Assembly (NCBI GenBank): GCA_964450355.1
Contig: CAYVDH010000032.1
Coordinates: 1-24,150, forward strand
DNA length: 24,150 bases
Direction of reading: 5' to 3'
DNA from: CAYVDH01 sp964450355
Lineage (GTDB): Bacteria; Bacteroidota; Bacteroidia; NS11-12g; UBA955
In this document: positions 7,319-16,333 of the stretch, one piece after another
How positions within the stretch are numbered: position 1 is the stretch's first letter
How the letters are laid out: each line of letters begins with the position of its first letter
Notes under the pieces: generated by a model
Databases searched by the model: none
The model's input: only the letters and a program-made list of their open reading frames with translations
Told to the model about the DNA's origin: nothing
Made by a program: the position numbers and the translations under genes

Positions 7319-8014
7319 ATGAAAAAAACAAATTATTTATCCATAATACTTACCTTGCTAATTTTTGCAAGCTGTAAAAAAACCGAACTATTACCAGCCG
7401 GTGAATACGAATTGACAAACCACGATGTGTTATTTATTGGAGAACTCAATAGCATGCACGGATTTTATCAAACCAAATACGATTGTTTAGGAACCATTCT
7501 CAATTTTGAAAACAACAACCCCGTTTCGTTAGGAGATGTTAAAATCAACGACATTTCTATAAGAAACACCAATGCCTCATCTGTAAAATACCCAATTAAG
7601 TTCAATCAAGAAAACACCATTTACATCAATGGAGTACCTTCTCAACAATTTCCAAGTGTAACTACTACCATGACTTTCCCTATCCAATTAAAAGTGAATT
7701 CAGTGAATCAAAAATTCAACAAAGACAACTACCTTACTTGGGCCCCCGTGGATGCTAACGACAACATGTTGCTTACTTTTGAAAGCATTGGGCAATTGAA
7801 TGAACAAGACTTTACAAATGGAAAACAAACCTATTACAACATTTTGATTAAAGACAATGGAAGGTATAATTTTGATGATGCTCTAGACAAAGTTGGTAAC
7901 ACCAATGGAGTGAAAGTAACTCTGTACCGTTTTACTAACCAAATAGTAAAATCAGGCAAAAGAGCCATTGAAGCATACGCTTACTCTGCCCAATCTGGAG
8001 TATTTTATCCTTAA
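7319..8014 (+). CDS. Hypothetical lipoprotein
   Basis: The signal sequence ends in a standard lipobox, FASC, with Cys19 followed by KK. The mature part of about 210 residues looks beta-rich (alternating hydrophobic strands such as TTMTFPIQLKV and GVKVTLYRF) and has no motif I recognise. It lies 12 bp after the cysteine-rich gene, so the two are probably co-transcribed. A promoter for the next gene follows its stop, so the pair appears to be its own unit. Confidence 0.75.
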   Translation: MKKTNYLSIILTLLIFASCKKTELLPAGEYELTNHDVLFIGELNSMHGFYQTKYDCLGTILNFENNNPVSLGDVKINDISIRNTNASSVKYPIKFNQENTIYINGVPSQQFPSVTTTMTFPIQLKVNSVNQKFNKDNYLTWAPVDANDNMLLTFESIGQLNEQDFTNGKQTYYNILIKDNGRYNFDDALDKVGNTNGVKVTLYRFTNQIVKSGKRAIEAYAYSAQSGVFYP

Positions 8015-8049
8015 TTGATTTTTTTTCTCTCTTACTTCAATTACTTTTG
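8015..8049 (+). promoter_or_regulatory. Putative promoter of the exporter-LOG-metF-rsgA operon
   Basis: TACTTTTG at 8042-8049 matches TAnnTTTG exactly. A TTG at 8015-8017 lies 24 bp upstream, a little farther than the usual 19-21 bp. Transcription would begin near 8055, giving a leader of about 12 bases before the ATG at 8068. Confidence 0.55.
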
Positions 8050-8067
8050 CACCTAATTTATTAAACA

Positions 8068-10419
8068 ATGTGGGGTAAAATAGGTCTATACATTCTAAGG
8101 TACAAGTATTTTTTATTGCTATTTATTTTATTGGTTTCTGGTTTCATGGCATTCCAAGCCAGCAAACTGGAAATGGCTTATAACATGCAAAAACTTGTAC
8201 CTCCTTCTGACAATGAATACATTTTTTATGAAAATTTCAAAAATGAATACGGTGAAGATGGCAACAAGCTCATCATTGGTTTTAAATCTGACTCCATATT
8301 CTCACTGAATTTTTACAATGAATTAAATGCATTATGTCGCGACATAGAAAAAGTAAATGGGGTTACTGAAGCACTATCCATTGCTAACATCTTAAATTTA
8401 ACAAAAAACGACTCCATACATCAATTTGAATTGAAACCATTGATAGGAGATAAAGTGAAAGCCGAAAATTTAGATTCACTTAAAAAAACGGTTCTAGGTC
8501 TGCGTTTTTATAAAAAATTAATTTACAACCCCGACTCAAATGCAGCTCTAATCATTGTTAGCATAGATAAAAAGAAATTAGACACAAAAGATAGAATCAC
8601 CATCATCAATCAAATCCATGATTTAACTGAGAAGTTTGGCAACAAGGTTCACACTGAAATGAAATACAGTGGACTCCCTTATGTCAGGCACGTGATGGCA
8701 ACTCAAGTGAAAGATGAGTTGGTGTTTTTTACCTTTTTGGCTTTAGCTACCACAGCGTTGTTGTTGCTTTTGTTTTTCAGAAGTTTTACTAACATCATCA
8801 TCCCTCTACTCATTGTATCATTTTCTGTTATTTGGAGTGTTGGTTGGATAGGGATATTTAATTATAAAATCACCATACTAACTGGTTTAATTCCTGCTAT
8901 CATGATAGTGATAGGCATTCCTAATTGCATTTATTTAATCAATAAATACCACGATGAATTCAGAAAACATGGCAATAAAATTAAATCATTACAAAGAGTC
9001 ATCTCTAAAGTTGGTATAGCTACTGTATTAACTAATTCTACAACAGCTATTGGATTTGGTGTATTTTATTTTACTGATACATTGATGCTCAAACAATTTG
9101 GTGTAGTGGCATTTTTAAGTGTCACCTCCATTTTCATCATCTCTTTATTGCTTATTCCTATTATTTACAGTTTCTTACCTGCTCCTAGTGTAAAACAAAC
9201 AAAACACATGGACAACAAATCCATGAATACGTTTGTCAATTGGATTCACAACATGGTGTTTAATAAACGAAGAAGAATTTATTTTTTCACCATTGCTATC
9301 ATCATTATATCGGTGTTTGGTTTTATTAAATTAAAACCACTGGTTTACATGGTAGATGACATTCCTCATCACAACAAATTATATCAAGATTTATTGTTTA
9401 TTCAAGCTAATTTTAAAGGAGTTATGCCTTTTGAAATCATCATTGATACAGGAGAAAGAGACGGAATAAAAAACCCTACTACTTTACAAAAAATATACAA
9501 ACTTCAAAAAAATCTAGAAAATCACCCTGAGTTTTCTCGTGCTGTCTCCATAGTTGAAGTCATTAGTTTTGCCAATCAATCTTATCACGATGGCGATGAA
9601 AAATACTACAGACTCCCCAATAATCTTGATTTTACTGAGATTGCAGGATACATGCCTAGCAATAAAAACAGTGATAAAAACATTTTAAATTCATTAGTTG
9701 ACAAAGAATTTCAGAAAGCCCGAATCAGCATTCAAATGGCTGACATTGGCTCAGAAAATATGAAAAATCTAACTGCTGAAGTTCGAAAAACTATGGATGA
9801 AATTTTTCCAAAAGAAGATTATAAATGTACCATAACTGGAACTTCTATCATTTTTCTAAAAGGAAATGAATACTTGTTAAGCAGCTTAGGCCAAAGCATC
9901 GTTTTAGCTTTTGTTATCATTGCTTTACTCATGGGATTAATGTTTACATCCTTTAAAATGATCATTGTTTCATTAATTCCCAATGCCATACCACTGCTTA
10001 TCACGTGTGGAATCATGGGATTTTTGGGTATTCCATTAAAACCATCTACCATCCTTGTATTCAGCATTGCTCTGGGTATTGCTGTGGACGATACTATCCA
10101 TTTTCTCACTAAATTCAGACACGAATTGAAATACAGTGGCAAAACTGTTACTGAAGTGCTTTCCATCTCTGTCAAAGAAATGGGTCAAAGCATGATTTAT
10201 ACCTCAGTCATTTTATTCTTTGGTTTTATCATATTCACATTTTCCAATTTTCAAGGCACTGTTTCTCTAGGGTTTCTTACTGCAATTACACTGCTAGTGG
10301 CTTTATTTAGCAACTTGTTTGTATTGCCAGCACTGATTTTAAGTTTTGAAAAAAACATCAACCCAAAAGAAGAATTAGAGGATTCAATTATTGAAGACGA
10401 TATAAACGACAATGAATAA
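8068..10419 (+). CDS. RND superfamily (MMPL-like) exporter
   Basis: The layout is two repeats of one TM, a large periplasmic loop, and five TMs, twelve in total: TM1 about 11-31, a loop to about 215, TM2-TM6 in 217-370, TM7 about 403-422, a second loop to about 605, and TM8-TM12 in 607-765. TM10 carries GIAVDDTIHF (about 670-679), the charged motif used for proton coupling in MMPL/RND proteins. The equivalent place in TM4 reads GIPNCIYL and lacks the acidic residue. Length of 783 fits the predicted RND exporter family (MMPL type), which moves lipids or other hydrophobic substrates across or out of the inner membrane. The substrate cannot be told. Its stop overlaps the start of the next gene by 8 bp. 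Confidence 0.85.
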   Translation: MWGKIGLYILRYKYFLLLFILLVSGFMAFQASKLEMAYNMQKLVPPSDNEYIFYENFKNEYGEDGNKLIIGFKSDSIFSLNFYNELNALCRDIEKVNGVTEALSIANILNLTKNDSIHQFELKPLIGDKVKAENLDSLKKTVLGLRFYKKLIYNPDSNAALIIVSIDKKKLDTKDRITIINQIHDLTEKFGNKVHTEMKYSGLPYVRHVMATQVKDELVFFTFLALATTALLLLLFFRSFTNIIIPLLIVSFSVIWSVGWIGIFNYKITILTGLIPAIMIVIGIPNCIYLINKYHDEFRKHGNKIKSLQRVISKVGIATVLTNSTTAIGFGVFYFTDTLMLKQFGVVAFLSVTSIFIISLLLIPIIYSFLPAPSVKQTKHMDNKSMNTFVNWIHNMVFNKRRRIYFFTIAIIIISVFGFIKLKPLVYMVDDIPHHNKLYQDLLFIQANFKGVMPFEIIIDTGERDGIKNPTTLQKIYKLQKNLENHPEFSRAVSIVEVISFANQSYHDGDEKYYRLPNNLDFTEIAGYMPSNKNSDKNILNSLVDKEFQKARISIQMADIGSENMKNLTAEVRKTMDEIFPKEDYKCTITGTSIIFLKGNEYLLSSLGQSIVLAFVIIALLMGLMFTSFKMIIVSLIPNAIPLLITCGIMGFLGIPLKPSTILVFSIALGIAVDDTIHFLTKFRHELKYSGKTVTEVLSISVKEMGQSMIYTSVILFFGFIIFTFSNFQGTVSLGFLTAITLLVALFSNLFVLPALILSFEKNINPKEELEDSIIEDDINDNE

Positions 10420-11128
10420 CTTACCCCCTATTAGAGAAATCAATTACCTAGAAGGCCCTCAATCGAGGATAAATGAATTATGGTTTACAATTAAAGTAGC
10501 TGCCCAATTCATTAAAGGATTCAGGGTGCTACATTTTGTTGGACCTTGCATCACTATTTTTGGATCAGCTCGTTTCAAAGAAGACCATGAATATTATCAA
10601 TCGGCAAGAAGAATTGGTGCTCACATTGCACAATTAGGATTTACTGTAATGACTGGTGGTGGACCCGGTATCATGGAAGCTGCTAACCGTGGGGCTAGAG
10701 ATGTAAAAGGAAAATCGGTGGGTTGCAACATTCAATTGCCTTTTGAACAAGAACCAAATCCTTATTTAGATAAATTCACTAACATAAAATATTTTTTTGT
10801 AAGAAAAGTGCTATTGATAAAATACTCTTATGGATTAATATGCATGCCCGGAGGTTTTGGCACCATGGATGAATTGTTCGAAGTACTCACTTTAATTCAA
10901 ACCAACATGGTGAAAAAATACCCTGTAGTTATCTATGGTACAAAATACCACCAAAAACTCATTGATTACATTCACGACATGAAACAAAATGGCACCATCA
11001 GTCCTGAAGATTTGGATTTGTTTTTAATCACTGACAACGAAGATGAAGTTATAAAATACATTTCTGAAAAATCCATAAAACCCTTTGGTTTAAAGAGAAA
11101 AAAGAAAGCCAAATGGTTATGGGAATAA
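10412..11128 (+). CDS. LOG family protein (nucleotide 5'-monophosphate phosphoribohydrolase-like)
   Basis: LOG enzymes cleave ribose 5-phosphate from nucleoside monophosphates; the cytokinin-activating enzymes are the best-known members, and bacterial ones are often general nucleotide hydrolases. The signature motifs are present: TGGGPGIMEAANRG (81-94), FVRKVLL with Arg131, and PGGFGTMDE (146-154) with Glu154, the catalytic Arg/Glu pair. Length is 238, with an N-terminal extension of about 40 residues. The start overlaps the exporter stop, so the two are translationally linked. Whether the products work together is unknown. Confidence 0.9.
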   Translation: MNNLPPIREINYLEGPQSRINELWFTIKVAAQFIKGFRVLHFVGPCITIFGSARFKEDHEYYQSARRIGAHIAQLGFTVMTGGGPGIMEAANRGARDVKGKSVGCNIQLPFEQEPNPYLDKFTNIKYFFVRKVLLIKYSYGLICMPGGFGTMDELFEVLTLIQTNMVKKYPVVIYGTKYHQKLIDYIHDMKQNGTISPEDLDLFLITDNEDEVIKYISEKSIKPFGLKRKKKAKWLWE

Positions 11129-11144
11129 CACAAAAACTACTGTA

Positions 11145-12098
11145 ATGAAAATCATTGACCACATAAAACAAGCAAAAAAAACACTCTTTTCATTTGAATT
11201 GCTGCCACCATTAAAGGGCAACAACATTCAAAGCATATACAGCGGTATTGACCCTTTAATTGAGTTTAAACCCTCGTTTATTGATGTTACTTACCATCGC
11301 GAGGAATATGTATTAAAGAAAAAACCAAATGGATTGTACGAAAAAGTATCAACCAAAAAAAGACCCGGAACCGTTGCTATCTGTGCTGCTATTATGCACA
11401 AATACAAGATAGATGCAGTACCTCACATCATTTGCGGGGGTTTCACTAAAGAAGATACAGAAAATGCTTTAATTGATTTGAATTTCTTAGGCATTGATAA
11501 CGTATTGGCTTTAAGAGGAGATAATTTAAAAAACGAAACCTTATTCACTCCTGAAACCGAAGGAAATAAAAACTCATTGGACCTCATCATGCAAATTAAA
11601 AACATGAACAGTGGTATTTATTTAGACGAAGAATTATCCAATGCCAATGTCACTAATTTTTGCATAGGTGCTGCAGGATATCCTGAGAAACACCACGATG
11701 CCCCTAATTTAAATACTGACATCAAATTTCTAAAAAGAAAAGTTGAAATGGGTGCTGATTTCATTGTCACTCAAATGTTCTTCGACAACAACAAATATTT
11801 TAATTTTGTAGAAAGATGTCGTGAAGCAGGAATTCATGTGCCTATCATACCGGGAATTAAACCATTGGCAACTAAATCTCAAATCAATGTGTTGCCAAAA
11901 ATTTTCAATATAGATATCCCAAGCGATTTAAGTGATGAAGTAGAAAATGCTAAAACAAATGATTCCATTAAACAAATAGGCATAGAATGGGCAATTCAAC
12001 AATGCAAAGAATTGATAGAAAAAAAAGTTCCTGTCTTGCATTTTTATACCATGGGAAAAAGTGAATCAACTAAAGCTATTTGCGAAAAATTATTTTAA
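11145..12098 (+). CDS. metF: Methylenetetrahydrofolate reductase
   Basis: MetF reduces 5,10-methylene-THF to 5-methyl-THF with FAD, feeding methionine synthesis. Recognisable parts are FSFELLPP near the N-terminus with the catalytic Glu, FIDVTYHREE, VPHIICGGF, NVLALRGD (folate/FAD pocket), CIGAAGYPEKH, KRKVEMGADFIVTQMFFD, VPIIPGIKPL and the C-terminal VLHFYTMGKSE. Length of 317 is slightly longer than the 296 of E. coli. It lies 16 bp after the LOG gene and 12 bp before rsgA, inside one operon. I saw no S-adenosylmethionine or cobalamin riboswitch upstream. Confidence 0.93.
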   Translation: MKIIDHIKQAKKTLFSFELLPPLKGNNIQSIYSGIDPLIEFKPSFIDVTYHREEYVLKKKPNGLYEKVSTKKRPGTVAICAAIMHKYKIDAVPHIICGGFTKEDTENALIDLNFLGIDNVLALRGDNLKNETLFTPETEGNKNSLDLIMQIKNMNSGIYLDEELSNANVTNFCIGAAGYPEKHHDAPNLNTDIKFLKRKVEMGADFIVTQMFFDNNKYFNFVERCREAGIHVPIIPGIKPLATKSQINVLPKIFNIDIPSDLSDEVENAKTNDSIKQIGIEWAIQQCKELIEKKVPVLHFYTMGKSESTKAICEKLF

Positions 12099-12110
12099 GC
12101 AACAAACACC

Positions 12111-13040
12111 TTGCAAGCCATAGTCGTAAAATCTACAGGTAGTTGGTACAAACTCAAAGAAGAAAATGGCTTAATCATAGAAGCTAGAGTAAAAGGTAAA
12201 CTGAGGTTAAAAAATGTAAAAACTACCAACCCTATTGCCGTTGGCGATTGGGTAAATTACGAATACGAAACCAGTGGAGACATTAAACACGCTGTCATTA
12301 CTGATGTTATCAAAAGAGATAATTACATTATTAGAAAAAGTAATAATTTAAGTAAACAGAGTCAAATTATTGCCTCAAACATAGATTTAGCTTTGCTAGT
12401 TGTAACCCTTACCTCTCCAAGAACTTCATTAGGTTTTATAGATAGATTTTTAGTGATGGCAGGTGCTTACCACATTCCAGTTAGTTTAGTTTTTAATAAA
12501 TCGGATGCCTTTTCAGAAAATGAAATCCATGAATACCAAGTATTAAAATCCATTTATGAGCCTCTTGGTTATCCTTGTTTATTGGTAAATACCATCAACA
12601 AATCCGAATTAAAAGAACTAATACTACCCGTAATCAACCACAAAATTGTGTTGTTGTGTGGCCATTCAGGCGTTGGAAAATCTTCAATATTAAATACATT
12701 AAGCAATCAATTGATTCAGAAAACAGATGATTTGAGTTCAGTGCATTTAAAAGGCAAACACACCACCACGTTTGCCGAAATGTTTTACATCAATGAGGAC
12801 ACAGGGATAATAGACACTCCGGGCATCAGGGATTTTGGGGTAATCGATATTGCGAATCAAGAGCTGAGTCATTATTTTCCTGAAATGAGAGACTATTTAC
12901 CTCATTGCAAATTCAACAATTGCACACATACCAATGAACCAGACTGCGCAGTAATTAAAGCCTATGAAAATCAAAACATTGCAGCTTCAAGGTTTTATAA
13001 CTATTTGAGTATTATAGAAAATAAAGATATATTTGCTTAA
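12111..13040 (+). CDS. rsgA: Ribosome small subunit-dependent GTPase A
   Basis: RsgA is a circularly permuted GTPase that helps late 30S subunit maturation. The order is an OB-fold (VKGKLRLKN, VGDWVNYE), then G4 NKSD (129-132), then the P-loop GHSGVGKSS (184-192), the KHTTTF switch, DTPGIRDFG (G3), and a zinc site with C266, C271, H273 and C279. Length of 309 is normal. The start is TTG (TTG CAA GCC), as no ATG lies nearby in frame and the N-terminus matches the family from the second residue. It is 12 bp after metF. Confidence 0.93.
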   Translation: MQAIVVKSTGSWYKLKEENGLIIEARVKGKLRLKNVKTTNPIAVGDWVNYEYETSGDIKHAVITDVIKRDNYIIRKSNNLSKQSQIIASNIDLALLVVTLTSPRTSLGFIDRFLVMAGAYHIPVSLVFNKSDAFSENEIHEYQVLKSIYEPLGYPCLLVNTINKSELKELILPVINHKIVLLCGHSGVGKSSILNTLSNQLIQKTDDLSSVHLKGKHTTTFAEMFYINEDTGIIDTPGIRDFGVIDIANQELSHYFPEMRDYLPHCKFNNCTHTNEPDCAVIKAYENQNIAASRFYNYLSIIENKDIFA

Positions 13041-13048
13041 AGGTATTC

Positions 13049-13567
13049 TTGATTAAGTCATTAATTTCATATGGTGTGATTGTTTTGTTAGTCTTTCAGA
13101 CTTGCGTTTCAAGTTTGTTGATTGTTAGCAGCATTAAATCACACAAAAAATACATCAAAAAAATATGCAAAGAATTGATTAAACAAGACAATTACAAAAG
13201 CAATTTGGTTGTATTTACTGAAAAGGAGATTGAAAATGCAATTTGGGAGCACAGCAAAGAATTTTTCTTAAATGAGTCAAAATATGACGTTGTATCTACA
13301 GAGACAGTTAATGGAATAAAACTTTACCATTGTATAGATGACAAAAAGGAAGTAGAACTAAAACATAAAATTGCCGAACAGCAAAGCAATAAACTTAAAT
13401 TTGATGATCTACTTAAAAAGATGAATTTGAGTTTTATTCATCCTTCTAAACACAGACAATCTCATAGCCAAAGTTTTATTAATCACATAGAACTATCCAA
13501 CAACAAATACTATTTTTTATTTAGTGGCGACATTTCTAAACCGCCAAAATTTGTTACATTAAGTTAA
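13049..13567 (+). CDS. Small membrane-anchored protein preceding the TonB receptor
   Basis: One N-terminal TM segment (about 5-28) is followed by a basic stretch (KSHKKYIKKICKELIK) and a soluble domain of about 130 residues. I believe it belongs to a family of short Bacteroidota proteins often placed directly before TonB-dependent receptors, recognisable by a conserved block of the type W-E-H-x-K-E-F, then YD(I/V)V, then YHC-x-DDKE, all seen here at about 69-113. The function of that family is not known to me. The start is TTG, 8 bp after the rsgA stop with AAAGG just before it. Co-transcription with rsgA is likely. A 241-bp gap with a dyad separates it from the receptor. Confidence 0.7.
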   Translation: MIKSLISYGVIVLLVFQTCVSSLLIVSSIKSHKKYIKKICKELIKQDNYKSNLVVFTEKEIENAIWEHSKEFFLNESKYDVVSTETVNGIKLYHCIDDKKEVELKHKIAEQQSNKLKFDDLLKKMNLSFIHPSKHRQSHSQSFINHIELSNNKYYFLFSGDISKPPKFVTLS

Positions 13568-13808
13568 TTTATTAATCTGTTTATAAGAACTAAACTAAGT
13601 TTACTTATAGAAATTTATTAGCTTATAACAAGTTAATTTAATTAACATATTTATTCATCTAATAAATCATTTTACATCTTTTTACAGGTATAAAATCTTG
13701 CATTAAAAAAGAGTAAATAAGACAATTAACTCCCCTACAGATTATCAATGTTTACAGCGATTGGTAGGATTTAGGGCAAATTAAAATTACAAATTGAAAA
13801 AATAAAAA
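13568..13808 (+). promoter_or_regulatory. Leader region of the TonB receptor with an AT-rich dyad
   Basis: The stretch holds an imperfect dyad at 13582-13609: TATAAG, a 3-base bulge, TAAAC, loop TAA, GTTTA, CTTATA. No T-run follows, so it is not a standard terminator and could be an operator or mRNA hairpin. A weaker pair, CCTAC at 13734-13738 with GTAGG at 13764-13768, follows. I see no TAnnTTTG box and no known riboswitch consensus. Confidence 0.35.
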
Positions 13809-16238
13809 ATGAAACATATTGCCTTCATAATAACAATTATATTGAGCCATTATATAAATGCTCAAACGATATTAGTAACTGATAAAAAAACAAATGAACC
13901 AATTCAAAACGCAAAAGTATATATTTACTCCAATGGAATTAATAATCCACCTACAAATGGGCTAACAGATGAGTTTGGTTCTCTATTGATTCAGAAGTTA
14001 AATGATGCAGACAGTTTAACCTTTGAACACAAAAACTATCTCCGTATAACAATGACTTACAAAGAATTGGTTAATAACAATTACAACGTTGAATTAGAAC
14101 GAATATTAACCTTGAATCAAATTGTAGTTTCGGCTAACAAATGGAATCAGCCCACAGAAGATGTAAGCATTAAAATCAATAAAATAAGTAAAAAAGAAAT
14201 TGTTTTACAGAATCCACAAACAGCAGCAGACTTATTGAATGTATCTGGCGAGGTATTCGTTCAAAAAAGCCAACAAGGAGGTGGCAGTCCTATGATTAGA
14301 GGATTTTCAACCAACAGGTTGTTATATACCATTGATGGAATAAGAATGAATACAGCCATTTTTCGCTCAGGAAACATTCAAAATGTCATTTCACTCGACC
14401 CATTTAACATTCAAAATACCGAAATATTGTTTGGACCAGGTTCTGTTATATACGGAAGTGATGCCATAGGTGGAGTAATGAATTTTCAAACGTTAAAACC
14501 TCGTTTTTCTAGAAATGACACTCCAATAATCAAGGGGAATTTCAACATGAGGTTTGCCAATGCTAACAATGAAAAAACATACCATTTTGATGTCAATGTA
14601 GGTTGGAAAAAATTTGCAAGCATCAGCAGCATCAGTTTTAATCAATTTGGAGACTTAAGAATGGGCGCAAAAAATGGTCCTGATGATTACCTTAAAACCT
14701 TTTACATTCAGAGAATAGACAGCATAGATAGAATAGTGGAAAATGAAAATCCATTGATTCAAAAACCAACTTCTTACAATCAAATTAATTTGATGCAAAA
14801 ATTAAGATACAAACCATCTAACGAGTATGAAATTGAGTATGGATTTCATTATTCCGAAACTTCAGAATATGCCAGATACGATAGATTGATAGAAATGAAC
14901 AAAGGTTTGCCTGTATCCTCCGTATGGAACTATGGTCCTCAAAAATGGATGATGAACTTATTGACCATTGAATATAATAAAGGAAAATTGTTATTCACTG
15001 AATTTAAATTTAAAGTAGGTCATCAATATTTTGAAGAGAGTAGAATAAACAGAAATTATAGTGGTAGCAATAAAAACAGACTAAGAACTCAAACTGAAAA
15101 AGTGGATGCTTTATCCTTGAATTTTGACTTTATCAAAAAGTTAAAAAAACACCAACTTTTTTATGGTACTGAAGCAGTAGTGAATAAAGTATCATCCTTG
15201 GGAGAAGCAATAAACATCAAAACTTTATCTGCTATTCCGACATCCTCTAGATATCCTAAATCTTCATGGAATAGCTCTGCATTATATTTAAGTTATGAAT
15301 ACAAACAATCAGATAAATTAACTTTAAATGCAGGAATAAGATACAATCAAGTCATTATCATCAGCGACTTTGCTCAAAATTTACCATATTACCCATTTAA
15401 TTTCGATAAATTAAAATTGAAAAATGAACAATTTAATGGCAATTTAGGTATCGTATATATTCCAAATAAGAAACTGAAATTAAGTACCAATGTTTCTAAT
15501 GGATTCAGAGCTCCAAATGTAGATGATATAGGGAAATTATTTGATTTCACAAACAATGATGTTGTAGTACCAAATTCTAGCTTAAGTCCTGAAAAAGCTC
15601 AGAATATTGAATTTAATGTATCTAAAATAATTGGAGATGTTATTAAACTTGATGTCACGGGTTTTTATACTGTATTGAATGATGCCATGGTAAGGAGGGC
15701 CACAAAAGTCAATGGAAGCGACAGCATATTTTATGATGGAACAATGAGAAAAGCCTATTCCATTCAAAATGCAGCAAAAGCAACCGTTTATGGAGCTAAT
15801 TTAAGTTTAGAAATAAAATTAGGGAAAGGATTTACTTTCGAGTCAAAATACAACATTCAAAAGGGAGAAGAAGAAATGGACAATGGAATAACCAGCCCTG
15901 CAAGACATGCTGCGCCTGCATTTGGAGTCAGTAGATTTACATACAATAAAAACAAATTGACTTGGCAAGTGTATGCACAATACAGTGCCGAAGTATCAAA
16001 TTCAAATTTAAATGAAGAAGAAAAACAAAAACCATTTATTTATGCTAAAGACAACAATGGATTGCCTTATTCACCAGAGTGGGCTACATTAAACTTCAAA
16101 ACCATGTACACAATCAACAATTATTTCACAATAAATGCTGGAGTTGAAAATTTGTTTGACAAGCGCTATCGTCCATACAGCTCAGGACTAGTAGCACCTG
16201 GAAGAAATTTCATTTTTTCAATCAAAGGCATGTTTTAA
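13809..16238 (+). CDS. TonB-dependent outer membrane receptor, heme/transferrin type
   Basis: A signal peptide ends near Ala18-Gln19. Next comes a short carboxypeptidase-regulatory-like beta domain (about 20-95), common in this phylum. A TonB-box-like IVVSA (about 103-107) precedes the plug (about 115-235). The plug contains QQGGGSPMIRGFSTNRLL, DGIRMNTAIFRSGN and GPGSVIYGSDAIGGVMNF, which closely follow the TonB-hemoglobin/transferrin/lactoferrin receptor family. The rest is a 22-strand barrel ending GVENLFDKRYRPYSSG and a C-terminal Phe. Length is 809. Heme or another iron source is the likely substrate by family, but no heme-binding histidines were assigned. No partner gene (HmuY-like, ABC or TonB) is present in the window. 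A strong terminator follows 22 bp after the stop. Confidence 0.85.
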   Translation: MKHIAFIITIILSHYINAQTILVTDKKTNEPIQNAKVYIYSNGINNPPTNGLTDEFGSLLIQKLNDADSLTFEHKNYLRITMTYKELVNNNYNVELERILTLNQIVVSANKWNQPTEDVSIKINKISKKEIVLQNPQTAADLLNVSGEVFVQKSQQGGGSPMIRGFSTNRLLYTIDGIRMNTAIFRSGNIQNVISLDPFNIQNTEILFGPGSVIYGSDAIGGVMNFQTLKPRFSRNDTPIIKGNFNMRFANANNEKTYHFDVNVGWKKFASISSISFNQFGDLRMGAKNGPDDYLKTFYIQRIDSIDRIVENENPLIQKPTSYNQINLMQKLRYKPSNEYEIEYGFHYSETSEYARYDRLIEMNKGLPVSSVWNYGPQKWMMNLLTIEYNKGKLLFTEFKFKVGHQYFEESRINRNYSGSNKNRLRTQTEKVDALSLNFDFIKKLKKHQLFYGTEAVVNKVSSLGEAINIKTLSAIPTSSRYPKSSWNSSALYLSYEYKQSDKLTLNAGIRYNQVIIISDFAQNLPYYPFNFDKLKLKNEQFNGNLGIVYIPNKKLKLSTNVSNGFRAPNVDDIGKLFDFTNNDVVVPNSSLSPEKAQNIEFNVSKIIGDVIKLDVTGFYTVLNDAMVRRATKVNGSDSIFYDGTMRKAYSIQNAAKATVYGANLSLEIKLGKGFTFESKYNIQKGEEEMDNGITSPARHAAPAFGVSRFTYNKNKLTWQVYAQYSAEVSNSNLNEEEKQKPFIYAKDNNGLPYSPEWATLNFKTMYTINNYFTINAGVENLFDKRYRPYSSGLVAPGRNFIFSIKGMF

Positions 16239-16260
16239 TTTCCAATATTATACAACATAA

Positions 16261-16293
16261 AAAAAGTAGCCCTGATTGGGGCTACTTTTTTTT
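16261..16293. terminator. Bidirectional rho-independent terminator
   Basis: AAAAAGTAGCCC (16261-16272) pairs with GGGCTACTTTTT (16279-16290), a 12-bp stem with a 6-base loop and a T-run to 16293. The opposite strand also ends in a T-run, which suits its place between the TonB receptor and the convergent lipoprotein gene. Confidence 0.9.
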
Positions 16294-16333
16294 GTACATA
16301 TAGACTATTTATCTCAAATGGCACAATTTGAAA

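Noticed and set aside
9819..10175. 118-codon minus-strand open frame
   Set aside because: It is antisense to the TM8-TM11 region of the exporter, whose reading is well supported.
13734..13768. Riboswitch or Fur box before the TonB receptor
   Set aside because: Only a 5-bp complementary pair was found, with no B12 box, TPP box or recognisable Fur consensus.
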